Assembly: GCA_965371805.1 (NCBI GenBank)
Contig: CBDUZW010000055.1
Coordinates: 1-36,141, forward strand
Length of the DNA stretch: 36,141 nucleotides
Source of the DNA: JAOZTV01 sp965371805
GTDB taxonomy: Bacteria > Acidobacteriota > Aminicenantia > UBA2199
Direction: 5' to 3'
The notes under the pieces were generated by a model that worked only from the letters and a program-made list of their open reading frames with translations, was not told the DNA's origin and did no database searches. Positions 1 through 7,518 of the stretch are shown here, in pieces. Every line of letters starts with the position of its first letter. Positions within the stretch are counted from its first letter, which is position 1. A program made the translations under genes and the position numbers.

Positions 1-332
1 GGTGATTAAAAATTCTTTTAAATCTAATATGTTATGGACTCGTACAAATAATTGATTTATTTTGTAAAAAGTGTTAATGTTTTAATGTTATGGTTTTTGT
101 TTTATTTTAATAAAAATAAAGTTCTTTGTATTATTGATAATTGGGAAAGATGTTGTGTGATTTAATTAGAAAATTTATTCTCTATTTTTAGAAAAGGTAA
201 TAGCCTACATTTCAAAAATAATTTGGAAGAGTTTAATATCAATAAAGCTAAAATCTAAGAAAAGAGATGTGTTGATGTTACTAAATAATGAACTGTCTGG
301 AGCATAAAAGTACAAAAAGGATTTAATGTGAT
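1..332. other. Non-coding leader region of the first glycosyltransferase gene
   Basis: This AT-rich stretch holds no gene I can support. Its only notable element is the ops-like motif at 196-217, described separately. I found no convincing -35/-10 pair; several AT-rich hexamers could serve but none stands out. A ten-codon ATG frame at 275-307 is too short to call. The window starts here, so the end of an upstream gene could lie just outside. Confidence 0.5.
196..217 (+). promoter_or_regulatory. ops-like element, copy 1 (upstream of GT4 gene)
   Basis: The sequence GGTAATAGCCTAC followed by ATTTCAAAA resembles the second element at 8834-8855: over the 16 bases beginning AGCCT, 14 are identical. 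Both can form a small hairpin of three pairs around a four-base loop (here GGT-AATA-GCC with a G-T wobble). The E. coli ops core, recalled as GGCGGTAGCGTG, has the same stem-loop geometry, and this copy keeps its TAGC. It lies about 115 bases before a glycan glycosyltransferase start. The function, recruitment of a NusG-type antiterminator, is inferred. Confidence 0.4.
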
Positions 333-1280
333 ATGAAAGTTTTATTTATAAGCAGTAGATATTTCACAAACGGAGTGTCTCCATTTGTTTTGAGCCAAAG
401 CGAATCACTGGTGGCAAAAGGACTGGATGTAGACTTTTTTACAATTGAAAGTAACGGTATTAAAGGATATATAAAAGCTATTATTAATCTCAGGAAATAC
501 TTGAAAGAGAAAAAATATGATATACTTCACGCTCACTATGCTTTCTGCGGTTGGGTTGCAACTCTGGCTTTTTCTTCTACTCCAGTTGTGGTTTCTTTTA
601 TGGGTAGTGATGTACTTGGTGGTTCTAGTGTTAAGGGTAAACGTATAAATGTACTGAATATTATATTAACAAAATTACTGCAACCATTTGTGAAACAAAT
701 AATAGTAAAATCAAAGAATTTGGAAAAGCATGTCTTTTTAAAGAAAAAAACTTATATTATTCCTAATGGTGTTAATTTTAAGAAATTTAAACCAATGGAT
801 AAAAAAGAGTGTCGGGAAAAACTGAATTTACCACATGATGAGAAATTGATTTTATTTTTAGGAAATCCAGACGATCCCAAGAAAAATATCACTTTATTAA
901 AAAAAGCATTAATGCTTTTTCCGAATAAAAAATACAATTTGCTATCACCATTTCCTATTAAACATGAGGCAGTCCCTTTTTATATGAATGCTGTTGATGT
1001 GATTATATTGATGTCTTTTACAGAAGGTTCACCTAATATAGTCAAGGAGGCGATGGCCTGTAACTGTCCAGTAGTCGCTACAGATGTTGGAGATATTAGA
1101 GAAGTGATTGGGCTGACAAAGGGATGTGGGATAGTAACATTTAATCCTGCAGATGTTGCCGAAAAAATCAAAAATGCAATGATTTTTGGAAAAAAAACAA
1201 ATGGGAGAGCCGATATTGTTCATCTGGATGAAAGAATAATCGCAGATAAAATTATTTCATTATACAGAAAAATGCTTTAA
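333..1280 (+). CDS. GT4-family glycosyltransferase
   Basis: This is a 315-residue retaining glycosyltransferase of GT-B fold, family 4, which transfers a sugar from a nucleotide donor, probably during surface-glycan assembly at the cytoplasmic face. The N-terminal domain starts MKVLFISS and holds a conserved HAHYAFCGW stretch and MGSDV. The C-terminal domain carries the donor-site E-x7-E motif (E231-GSPNIVK-E239) followed by PVVATDVGD. At 315 residues it is shorter than many GT4 enzymes. It is a close paralogue of the gene at 17691-18653, with near-identical blocks. An AAGGA about 11 bases upstream of the ATG serves as a modest ribosome binding site. It stands alone, facing a convergent gene, with an ops-like motif in its leader. 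Donor and acceptor cannot be read from sequence. Confidence 0.88.
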   Translation: MKVLFISSRYFTNGVSPFVLSQSESLVAKGLDVDFFTIESNGIKGYIKAIINLRKYLKEKKYDILHAHYAFCGWVATLAFSSTPVVVSFMGSDVLGGSSVKGKRINVLNIILTKLLQPFVKQIIVKSKNLEKHVFLKKKTYIIPNGVNFKKFKPMDKKECREKLNLPHDEKLILFLGNPDDPKKNITLLKKALMLFPNKKYNLLSPFPIKHEAVPFYMNAVDVIILMSFTEGSPNIVKEAMACNCPVVATDVGDIREVIGLTKGCGIVTFNPADVAEKIKNAMIFGKKTNGRADIVHLDERIIADKIISLYRKML

Positions 1281-1401
1281 TGGATTTTACCCTGAAGTAT
1301 TAAAAACCTATTTAAATCTACAAAAAATTCGGATATGCTTTTTTACTCTAAAAAATTTGTTCCGGTTTTATCTATAATAAAAGCAAATGATAAATAAATA
1401 C

Positions 1402-2199
1402 TTATAATTTTGAAATAAAGTTTATTAAATTTGCAGCAATAATCTCTCTTCCTTTTTTATTTAAATGACCGCCATCATCTGTATATTCATTTGCTAGTGA
1501 ATAGTTGCCATTTCCAGCCTTTTCCCTTCTTCCATCTGAGTAGGTGGATTCAAAAAGAGCAAGGTCAAAAAGTATCTCTTTACTGTACTCCCCTCTCATT
1601 AACTCATTAAATTTATTTCTTTTTATATTTTTGTCAAGTTTAAGAAAATGTTTGATCTTAGCTTTAATCCCACCAGAATTTTTAAACAGTGGTACTGTTG
1701 AATGAATTATTTTTATATTTTGATGTTTTTTTTTCAATTCATCCATTTCTTTTTTGTAATATTTGAATAATTTATTAATATCTGTATTCTTATTTATATC
1801 TGCATAACAAAGCTTCAAGAGAGCTATTTCCGTATTATTATTTTCTATTACAGTTTCAACAAAATGATCAATCTTTGAATAAGGATCACCATTTTTCTTA
1901 ACTCTGAAATGCATAAAAACAGGTTCTTCAAAAAGAGCTTTTTTTTCAAATTCAACTATTTTAAAAGTGTCTGAGATCTCTTTTAATCCCTTTACAATAT
2001 TTGCCCCAACAGATTGGTGCCCAAATAAAATTCTTTTATTTTTAAAACTTTCTAATTGATTTTTTGTCAGATCATTAGGTTTGTTCATTGCAATATTATT
2101 CATTTCTATTTCTCCTTCTGTAAAAAAAAGCAATATAGTTATTAAAACAGCCAGTATAACAATAATTATGCTTGCCGATATAAAATTTTTTTTTTTCAT
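1402..2199 (-). CDS. Membrane-anchored SGNH/GDSL-hydrolase-like protein
   Basis: The protein has an N-terminal hydrophobic segment (about residues 5-26 from the chosen start), so it is probably exported and anchored. The rest looks like a divergent SGNH hydrolase. A block I-like FGHQSVGAN near the start would carry the Ser nucleophile, and a C-terminal DGGHLNKKG supplies the Asp-x-x-His pair of block V. Relatives remove or add acyl groups on sugars, so a glycan acyl-esterase or acyltransferase role is possible but unproven. I start it at the ATG at 2199: GGAGGG at 2204-2209 sits just upstream of it, whereas the in-frame ATG at 2211 has no such site and would place the Shine-Dalgarno inside the gene. 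Its own promoter lies at 2274-2279. Confidence 0.6.
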   Translation of the reverse strand: MKKKNFISASIIIVILAVLITILLFFTEGEIEMNNIAMNKPNDLTKNQLESFKNKRILFGHQSVGANIVKGLKEISDTFKIVEFEKKALFEEPVFMHFRVKKNGDPYSKIDHFVETVIENNNTEIALLKLCYADINKNTDINKLFKYYKKEMDELKKKHQNIKIIHSTVPLFKNSGGIKAKIKHFLKLDKNIKRNKFNELMRGEYSKEILFDLALFESTYSDGRREKAGNGNYSLANEYTDDGGHLNKKGREIIAANLINFISKL

Positions 2200-2273
2200 C
2201 CCACCCTCCATAAAAATTATATTATATTTAAGATTTTTTGTCTTCTTTTTAAACTGATTTTTTTTATTAAAAA

Positions 2274-2282
2274 ATTATAACA
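2274..2282 (-). promoter_or_regulatory. Extended -10 promoter for the SGNH-like gene
   Basis: On the minus strand the sequence reads TGTTATAAT, a perfect extended -10 element. The -35 region 17 bases upstream is poor (TTATAC), as is common when a TG extension is present. It would give a leader of about 70 bases before the ATG at 2199. The same TGTTATAAT string is used in front of the glycan operon at 8704-8712. Confidence 0.5.
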
Positions 2283-2622
2283 TGGAATTTAATTAAGTAT
2301 AAAGAAAAATCTGTTTTTTAACTGTTGGTTTTTATGTTTGTCAATATAAAGGTATGCAACTTTTTGAAACTTGTCAACTTTTTTATTACCCTAAACAGAC
2401 CGTCATATATGGGTTTTTCCAATTATAACAAAAGTATGTCAATATTCTTTTCAGTGGTTTATTTCAATAAAAAACAAAACAATTTAAAAAGTTCATAAAA
2501 CAAAAAAATCCGTCGACAACCATGAACAAAAACAACCTGTTATATAGGGCCTAGAACAACATATAGATTATGTTTTATAGAATTACAAAAAAAATACTGA
2601 TTTATTTTCTATTTTTCTGTTT

Positions 2623-2638
2623 TGGCATAAAAATTGCA
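2623..2638 (+). promoter_or_regulatory. Sigma-54 (-24/-12) promoter
   Basis: TGGCATAAAAATTGCA matches the RpoN consensus TGGCAC-N5-TTGCW at all key positions, with GG and GC exactly ten bases apart between the dinucleotides. It lies 45 bases upstream of the ATG at 2683, which leaves a leader of about 30 bases with GGAGG at 2671-2675. Transcription would need an ATP-dependent enhancer-binding activator. None is encoded in the window. Confidence 0.75.
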
Positions 2639-2682
2639 AGTAAAATACCTAGTTTCATGCTAGTAAATAAGGAGGATTCAAC

Positions 2683-3180
2683 ATGATATTTTCAAAACAA
2701 TTTAAAAAAGTTGCTATAACTTTGTTTGCCGTTATGGTTTTTAGTACTCTGGTATACTCACTCCCACCACATGGAGATGAGGGTTGTACTCCGGGATATT
2801 GGAAAAATCACACACATATGTGGCCCATAGATTATCACCCAGACATGAGGATTTTTGATGTATTTGAAATGCCGCTTGATGAAAACAGGAACATGCTTTT
2901 TCCAGAGCTGGAAGGTGATTCTCTTTTTGATGCTCTAAAATATAGGGGGGGAAAAGGTATGATAGGAGCTGTAAGAATTTATCTCAGGCATGCTGTTGCC
3001 GCTCTATTAAATGTAGCACATTCTGATGTATATTTTTACTATGTACATAGCCCAGAATTTTTTATATGGTGGAGAAATAAATATTTTTATTATGAAAGAG
3101 AAGCAATGCTTGCAGAGGCAGGAAAACTAGCAATCTGGAATGAAGCCAATTGTCCTCTTGATAATGGGAAAAATAAATAA
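2683..3180 (+). CDS. Secreted CTPGYWKNH-motif protein, function unknown
   Basis: A Sec signal peptide (hydrophobic residues 10-26, cleavage likely near VYS-LP) leads into a mature protein of about 140 residues. It opens with GCTPGYWKNH (Cys35 to His43), a motif I recognise from many exported bacterial and archaeal proteins of unknown function. The second family signature, RHAVAALLN followed by AH, is present around residues 101-113. The mature part is rich in Trp, Tyr and His, which may mean metal or carbohydrate contact, but no catalytic site is known to me. A strong GGAGG precedes the ATG. The gene is driven by a sigma-54 promoter and followed after 33 bases by a PilZ gene, so expression is probably tied to a specific signal. 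A run of seven G at 2945-2951 lies inside the gene. Confidence 0.8.
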   Translation: MIFSKQFKKVAITLFAVMVFSTLVYSLPPHGDEGCTPGYWKNHTHMWPIDYHPDMRIFDVFEMPLDENRNMLFPELEGDSLFDALKYRGGKGMIGAVRIYLRHAVAALLNVAHSDVYFYYVHSPEFFIWWRNKYFYYEREAMLAEAGKLAIWNEANCPLDNGKNK

Positions 3181-3213
3181 TAAACCTATATAAAATTTGT
3201 TATAAATTTTCAA

Positions 3214-3531
3214 GTGAAAACAAATAGAAAAGAGAAAAGGTATTGCGAAAAACTCTTGGTTATTATTAAAGAGAAAGAGAACCCACTTATTAAATATGGT
3301 GGAGTAACCTCTAATATTTCTAAAAACGGCATATGTATTGTCTCGAGTACACATATCCCCATTAATAAAAAAATATCTGTTTTAATTGCGACAGACAGTA
3401 ATTTTCTTGCTGTAAGAGGGGCCTCAATATGGACTTATACTCAACCGGATACTAAGAGCGGTACAGGAATTTCTATAACTTCTCCTCCGGTTGAGTATAT
3501 TCAATTTGTAAATAAAGTAATTAATGTTTAA
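3214..3531 (+). CDS. PilZ domain protein, probable c-di-GMP receptor
   Basis: This 105-residue single-domain protein shows both halves of the PilZ c-di-GMP site: RxxxR as RKEKR (residues 5-9) and (D/N)xSxxG as NISKNG (about residues 34-39). A later G-x-GI-x-I stretch and a hydrophobic C-terminus are also typical. It would be a cytosolic sensor that couples c-di-GMP to motility, adhesion or exopolysaccharide output. I use a GTG start at 3214; its Shine-Dalgarno is not obvious, so it may be translated by coupling to the upstream secreted-protein gene on a shared sigma-54 transcript. It ends five bases before the convergent glycosidase-like gene. The partner is not identifiable. Confidence 0.8.
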   Translation: MKTNRKEKRYCEKLLVIIKEKENPLIKYGGVTSNISKNGICIVSSTHIPINKKISVLIATDSNFLAVRGASIWTYTQPDTKSGTGISITSPPVEYIQFVNKVINV

Positions 3532-3536
3532 TCTAC

Positions 3537-6044
3537 TTAAAATGCACTTTTAAGTATAAATTCTACATAAAAATCGACCTCTATATCTTTACCAATAAAT
3601 GCCCCTTCTGAAAACCCTCTTGCTTTAAACCAGATAGTACCATTTGGCGCAAAGATATTAGCCTTTAATGAATGGCGAATTCCAATGGTCACTGCTTTAG
3701 GTTCTGCAGTAATTTCACCATTACTACCGTTTTTTCCTTTTACATAGATAATTATATTTTTAGCTGAAATATTGGCTCCTGGTTCAGGTCCTAATATGGG
3801 ATTTATACCGGTTCCTAAACGATTTTCTATAATTAACTTTGTGGGAGAAGAAAAAAGGATTTGAGAATAATCTCCTATCGCAATGTTTTTTATATAATAT
3901 ATACCACCGTTTAAAATAAGTTTAGAATTTTTTCCTAAATCAATATTTCCATAAGTCCCTGAGGATAAAGACTTTGTTTGCTCATCTGAAATTTTTATAT
4001 CATCTCTATTTGACTTCGTACCTGGGAAATTTGGTAATTTAACATTCATTGGAAGTTTTAATGGTTTTGTTACTTTACCCCTTATAGTTCCATAGTTATT
4101 CAAATAATTACAGAAAACATTGTCAACTGAAGATCTTGAGTTGATTTTAATTCTGTTGCCATATAATGAGACCCCATTATGCAGATATACATTATCTGCT
4201 ATGCTTATTTCTCTATCTTCAATCAGTGGGACAGAGCTTTTATTCAAAACACCAATGTTACCACTGAAAACTTTTACTGCCGTTCTAAAAAACATACTAT
4301 TTATTGCCAAAACTGAAAAATTCTTTAGTTGTCCCGGAAGTATTGGTGTGATTTCGGTTTTTATTGAAAAATATGCATTGCTATTATCTGTGCCGGTAGA
4401 ATCTTCTAATAACGTGATTTTTAAAAGACAGGTGGATGAGTTTAAATCAGATACTGTCCACGAAAAATCTCCATCATTTCTAGTTGAATTAATTATACTT
4501 ATCCATGTATTACCTGAATCTACAGAAATTTCTAACTTGACATTACCCGAAAATTCGTTTGATTCCCATTTAATATTATATGTGGAGCCTGACACTAGTT
4601 CTTCACCACCATTTGGTGACAATATAGCTAGATTATTTGAGCTATTGTCATTTTCTGTAATAGTGAAGACTGAATCACTTGTATCCAACTCTGTACCTTT
4701 AGCGGAACTGCTCTCCAAACATGAAGGTACTGCGTCTTTAAAAGGTGCATTATTATCATTTTCAAGAGAATCAATGGTAAGGGCATCAATGAGTGCTTTG
4801 TCTTCAATATTGTCTATATCTTCATTAAAAAGTTTAAAAAGAGCAAATCCATTTAAACCTTGTGAACGAGCATATTTGATCTTTCTTACTACTCCAGGTG
4901 CATTATACTTGTTTCTTTTCCATGCAAGTCCTATCGTAACTGTTTTTATGTCATTTCCAACAAATCTGTTAAAACTATTCCAAAAATTTATCTCTGAATT
5001 CCAATAAGTATCGTCCATTGCATAGTGCATTGGCATAATTGCATCTATAATTCCATCTCTCAACCATCCAATAGGATCTTGTTGAACCTTCATGTGATGT
5101 GGTCCCTCATAATAATAATTATCGTTTGTATATGTTGTTCCAGGATTATTGTCACACCAGTTACGATACCATACAGGAACCTGACTAAACCATAGTTCTC
5201 CACTATCCTTTCGATCAAATCTACTAGATGTAAGTGTGAAAACAGCAGCTGATAATGTCATATTTGGATAATTTAATTTTAGGTCATCATGGATCTTTTT
5301 AACTGTTGCCGTTACTCCATCCATTTTTCCTTCATTATTTACTTCATCCCATTCCAGATATCTAATCATGTCAAGATGAATCCCGTTAAGGTATGATCCA
5401 TAAGCTGATAAAATATCCTGCACCCACTGAGACTGAGCTTCCTGTTCGATTACATCTCGATATTCTAAATAGGTTATCCCACTTGCCCATAATCTTCTAT
5501 TAATTGGAAACCAAGCATGAACACTATACCCCTTATTTTTAGCTTCCATAATAAAATTTAGAAATATATACTGAGATCCATATCCCCAGTTATTATTGAA
5601 ACTCGGAATCATGATGAATATTGTATTTAATTTTGCATCATTTAACTTTTGAAAAACTTCATTTCTTTTTGTATATGTTTCAATGTCACTCGCCCATACC
5701 CATGTACCTCTTGTTTCACATTGCTGTAAACTAACCTGATTAATTCTTATTAAACATTCAGATGAGATGTTTTCTGGGATCATCCAATCATAAACCCCAT
5801 CATTGTCTGTTGAAGATGTAATTGTCATCCACTCAAGACCATTGTTTGTTGAATATTCTATTTGAACAAATCCATTTTGTGCATTAGTCTCCCATCTGAT
5901 CTGATGAACAGATCCACTGTTCCATACCTCACCACCATTTGGAGATGTAATATTAATATTCTCTTGTGCTGATAGTGATGCAATCCCAAAAATAATAAAT
6001 TGCATTATTAAAAACAATTTAAATGCTTTTCCTAGTTTTTTCAT
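3537..6044 (-). CDS. Exported modular glycosidase-like protein with Ig-like repeats
   Basis: The order is: signal peptide (1-26, ending SLSAQ), Ig-like repeat (about 30-108, starting ITSPNGGEVW), glycoside-hydrolase-like TIM barrel (about 110-430), second Ig-like repeat (about 470-570, LSPNGGEELVSG), and a beta-rich C-terminal part (about 600-835) with regularly spaced GTYGNIDLGKNSKL-like turns. The barrel has RGTWVWASD at its first strand, HLDMIRY (223-229) and IMPMHY, as in GHL10/DUF4015-type proteins. PgaB and PelA show that hydrolase-like domains of this kind can process secreted polysaccharides. Substrate here is unknown. AAAGGAG precedes the ATG. Its barrel is paralogous to the lipoprotein at 7519-8613, down to the tail (ALTIDS then APFK). 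Confidence 0.8.
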   Translation of the reverse strand: MKKLGKAFKLFLIMQFIIFGIASLSAQENINITSPNGGEVWNSGSVHQIRWETNAQNGFVQIEYSTNNGLEWMTITSSTDNDGVYDWMIPENISSECLIRINQVSLQQCETRGTWVWASDIETYTKRNEVFQKLNDAKLNTIFIMIPSFNNNWGYGSQYIFLNFIMEAKNKGYSVHAWFPINRRLWASGITYLEYRDVIEQEAQSQWVQDILSAYGSYLNGIHLDMIRYLEWDEVNNEGKMDGVTATVKKIHDDLKLNYPNMTLSAAVFTLTSSRFDRKDSGELWFSQVPVWYRNWCDNNPGTTYTNDNYYYEGPHHMKVQQDPIGWLRDGIIDAIMPMHYAMDDTYWNSEINFWNSFNRFVGNDIKTVTIGLAWKRNKYNAPGVVRKIKYARSQGLNGFALFKLFNEDIDNIEDKALIDALTIDSLENDNNAPFKDAVPSCLESSSAKGTELDTSDSVFTITENDNSSNNLAILSPNGGEELVSGSTYNIKWESNEFSGNVKLEISVDSGNTWISIINSTRNDGDFSWTVSDLNSSTCLLKITLLEDSTGTDNSNAYFSIKTEITPILPGQLKNFSVLAINSMFFRTAVKVFSGNIGVLNKSSVPLIEDREISIADNVYLHNGVSLYGNRIKINSRSSVDNVFCNYLNNYGTIRGKVTKPLKLPMNVKLPNFPGTKSNRDDIKISDEQTKSLSSGTYGNIDLGKNSKLILNGGIYYIKNIAIGDYSQILFSSPTKLIIENRLGTGINPILGPEPGANISAKNIIIYVKGKNGSNGEITAEPKAVTIGIRHSLKANIFAPNGTIWFKARGFSEGAFIGKDIEVDFYVEFILKSAF

Positions 6045-6276
6045 TTTTTCTCCTTTAAAATATCTATTCTTTCACAACTTAAATTTTCCATAACACTGTA
6101 TAGGCAAGATGGATGCCAAACATCCAGTAAATGTAAAAAAAAATTTTTATAGTGAAAACATTGAAATAATGGGCTTAATTAATTGGAGTCTTTTTATTCT
6201 ATTTATTTTTAGTCTCTATTTATTGATGACCTTTACATACAATAAGTTAACAAATTGTAAACAATGAAAATTAGAT

Positions 6277-6307
6277 AAAAAAAAAAAAATATATAATTAA
6301 TTATATA
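6277..6307 (-). terminator. AU-only intrinsic terminator-like hairpin
   Basis: Just after the stop of the minus-strand gene ending at 6317 lies a perfect 18-base palindrome, TATATAATTAATTATATA (6290-6307). On that strand it is followed directly by 13 T (6277-6289). The layout is that of a rho-independent terminator, but the stem has no G-C pair, so its strength is doubtful. The rest of the 6045-6316 gap shows nothing else. Confidence 0.45.
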
Positions 6308-6316
6308 AAATCAGTT

Positions 6317-7429
6317 TTATTCCTTACAGTACTCAATTACTTCATCTGTATAGTCACCAAAGAGTGATCTGTTCCATGTCTGAAATGTCCCTAATCCAGA
6401 AAAATTAATCTCTATTAACCTGATCTGCCCATTTTCTTGAACACAAAAATCAAAGCCAAGCATTCTGAAATAGTGATAATTTTTTGCTATACTTTTTGCA
6501 ATATCACAGATCTGTTTAAAATAAGGTACTTCTCCAACTTCTGAAAACATAAGTTCTTTTTTAGATGGAGGAGAATAGATGTGTTTCCCATATTTATCGG
6601 ATGCAAAATCTTGAATGGTTCCATCTGGAAATATTTGAATAGCAGCTCCTCCTGAACCTACATTGTCAACATATGACCCTTTACCTCCCATTCTAAGATA
6701 TGTATTTAATATCACTACTTCTTCATTGGTGGTTGACCGGTAAGTGGTTATTCGGATTGAATTTAAAGAACTTTTGTTAAATAATGCAAAATATTTATGC
6801 TGTTTTATATAATTCTGTATAATTAAATTCTTCTCATATTTACTTTCGATAAATCTCAGGTCCAATTTTTCTTCATTGTAGTTTATATATGAGTCATTTT
6901 TTTTTAAAAAGACAAGTACATTTCTTCCACCGCCAGTGTCAATAGATGGTTTGATCACTATTTTTTCATTTTTAATAGTATTAAAAAAACCATTGATATC
7001 ATCGATCTTATTAAAATGTTTATCATAATAAAAACCCTCAATTTTTCGTAGAATAACTTCAGGAAATAAATCATGAATATTCGGGTTATATTTGTCATAC
7101 ATGTTTTTATCTCTATAAGATGGAACCATATCAAATCTATTTAATTTTGGTAAAATTAACATATAAAAAATATCTTCGGGAACATAGTTAATGTCTTCTT
7201 TACCTGATAGATAGGAATAGGTTTTATACCAAAGAGGGTTAATTTTTGGGAACAGATTTTCCCACTTTTTTTTATGGCTTTTAATATTTAGAGGAATAGA
7301 TTTTTGTTCAGGATCAACTGTTTTAGCTAATTTTTTAATTTTTCTATACCATCTTTTTCGTTCTCTACTGAGTTTTGTTTTTGAGATTAGTATCTTAAAA
7401 AACGTAATTGCAATGCGATTTATATTCAT
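6317..7429 (-). CDS. Sugar-transfer-associated ATP-grasp protein
   Basis: This 370-residue protein fits the ATPgrasp_ST family, found in polysaccharide loci. ATP-grasp enzymes join a carboxylate to an amine or thiol via an acyl phosphate. Visible features are a nucleotide-binding stretch VIKPSIDTGGGRN (K160, GGGR 166-169), SIRITTYR (about 224-231), the glycine-rich VGSGGA (257-262), and the metal-binding end LGFDF...RLIEIN (E340, N342). It is cytosolic with no signal peptide. GAGAGGA lies 9-15 bases before the ATG. The lipoprotein gene ends 89 bases upstream on the same strand, so the two may be co-transcribed. The substrate is unknown; an amino-acid-type substituent on a sugar is a reasonable guess from the surrounding glycan genes. 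Confidence 0.8.
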   Translation of the reverse strand: MNINRIAITFFKILISKTKLSRERKRWYRKIKKLAKTVDPEQKSIPLNIKSHKKKWENLFPKINPLWYKTYSYLSGKEDINYVPEDIFYMLILPKLNRFDMVPSYRDKNMYDKYNPNIHDLFPEVILRKIEGFYYDKHFNKIDDINGFFNTIKNEKIVIKPSIDTGGGRNVLVFLKKNDSYINYNEEKLDLRFIESKYEKNLIIQNYIKQHKYFALFNKSSLNSIRITTYRSTTNEEVVILNTYLRMGGKGSYVDNVGSGGAAIQIFPDGTIQDFASDKYGKHIYSPPSKKELMFSEVGEVPYFKQICDIAKSIAKNYHYFRMLGFDFCVQENGQIRLIEINFSGLGTFQTWNRSLFGDYTDEVIEYCKE

Positions 7430-7518
7430 TTCTTTTATTCCTCTCTTTTATTAGTTAATAACATTATTAAGGCAGAAATTTATAGATAAAAGGTGTGTTT
7501 CATTTTTTTGGATAAAAT

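Larger units (their letters stand above)
2200..2682. other. Divergent intergenic region with sigma-54 promoter
   Basis: This 483-base region separates divergent genes. It holds the minus-strand extended -10 element (2274-2282) and the plus-strand -24/-12 promoter (2623-2638). TGTCAA occurs three times (2339-2344, 2372-2377, 2437-2442), twice extended to TGTCAATAT. A short imperfect palindrome, ATAGGGCCTAG, lies near 2543-2553. Such repeats could be activator (enhancer-binding protein) sites for the sigma-54 promoter, but TGTCAA is also the reverse complement of the -35 consensus, so this is tentative. I see no coding sequence. Confidence 0.5.

Noticed and set aside
275..307. Ten-codon frame in the leader of the first GT gene, a possible leader peptide
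   Set aside because: Very short, weak ribosome binding site, no codon bias for an attenuation-relevant amino acid.
4120..5007. Long plus-strand open frame (295 codons) antisense to the modular glycosidase-like gene
   Set aside because: Its translation has no recognisable motif, and it lies wholly opposite a well-supported gene with signal peptide and conserved barrel motifs.
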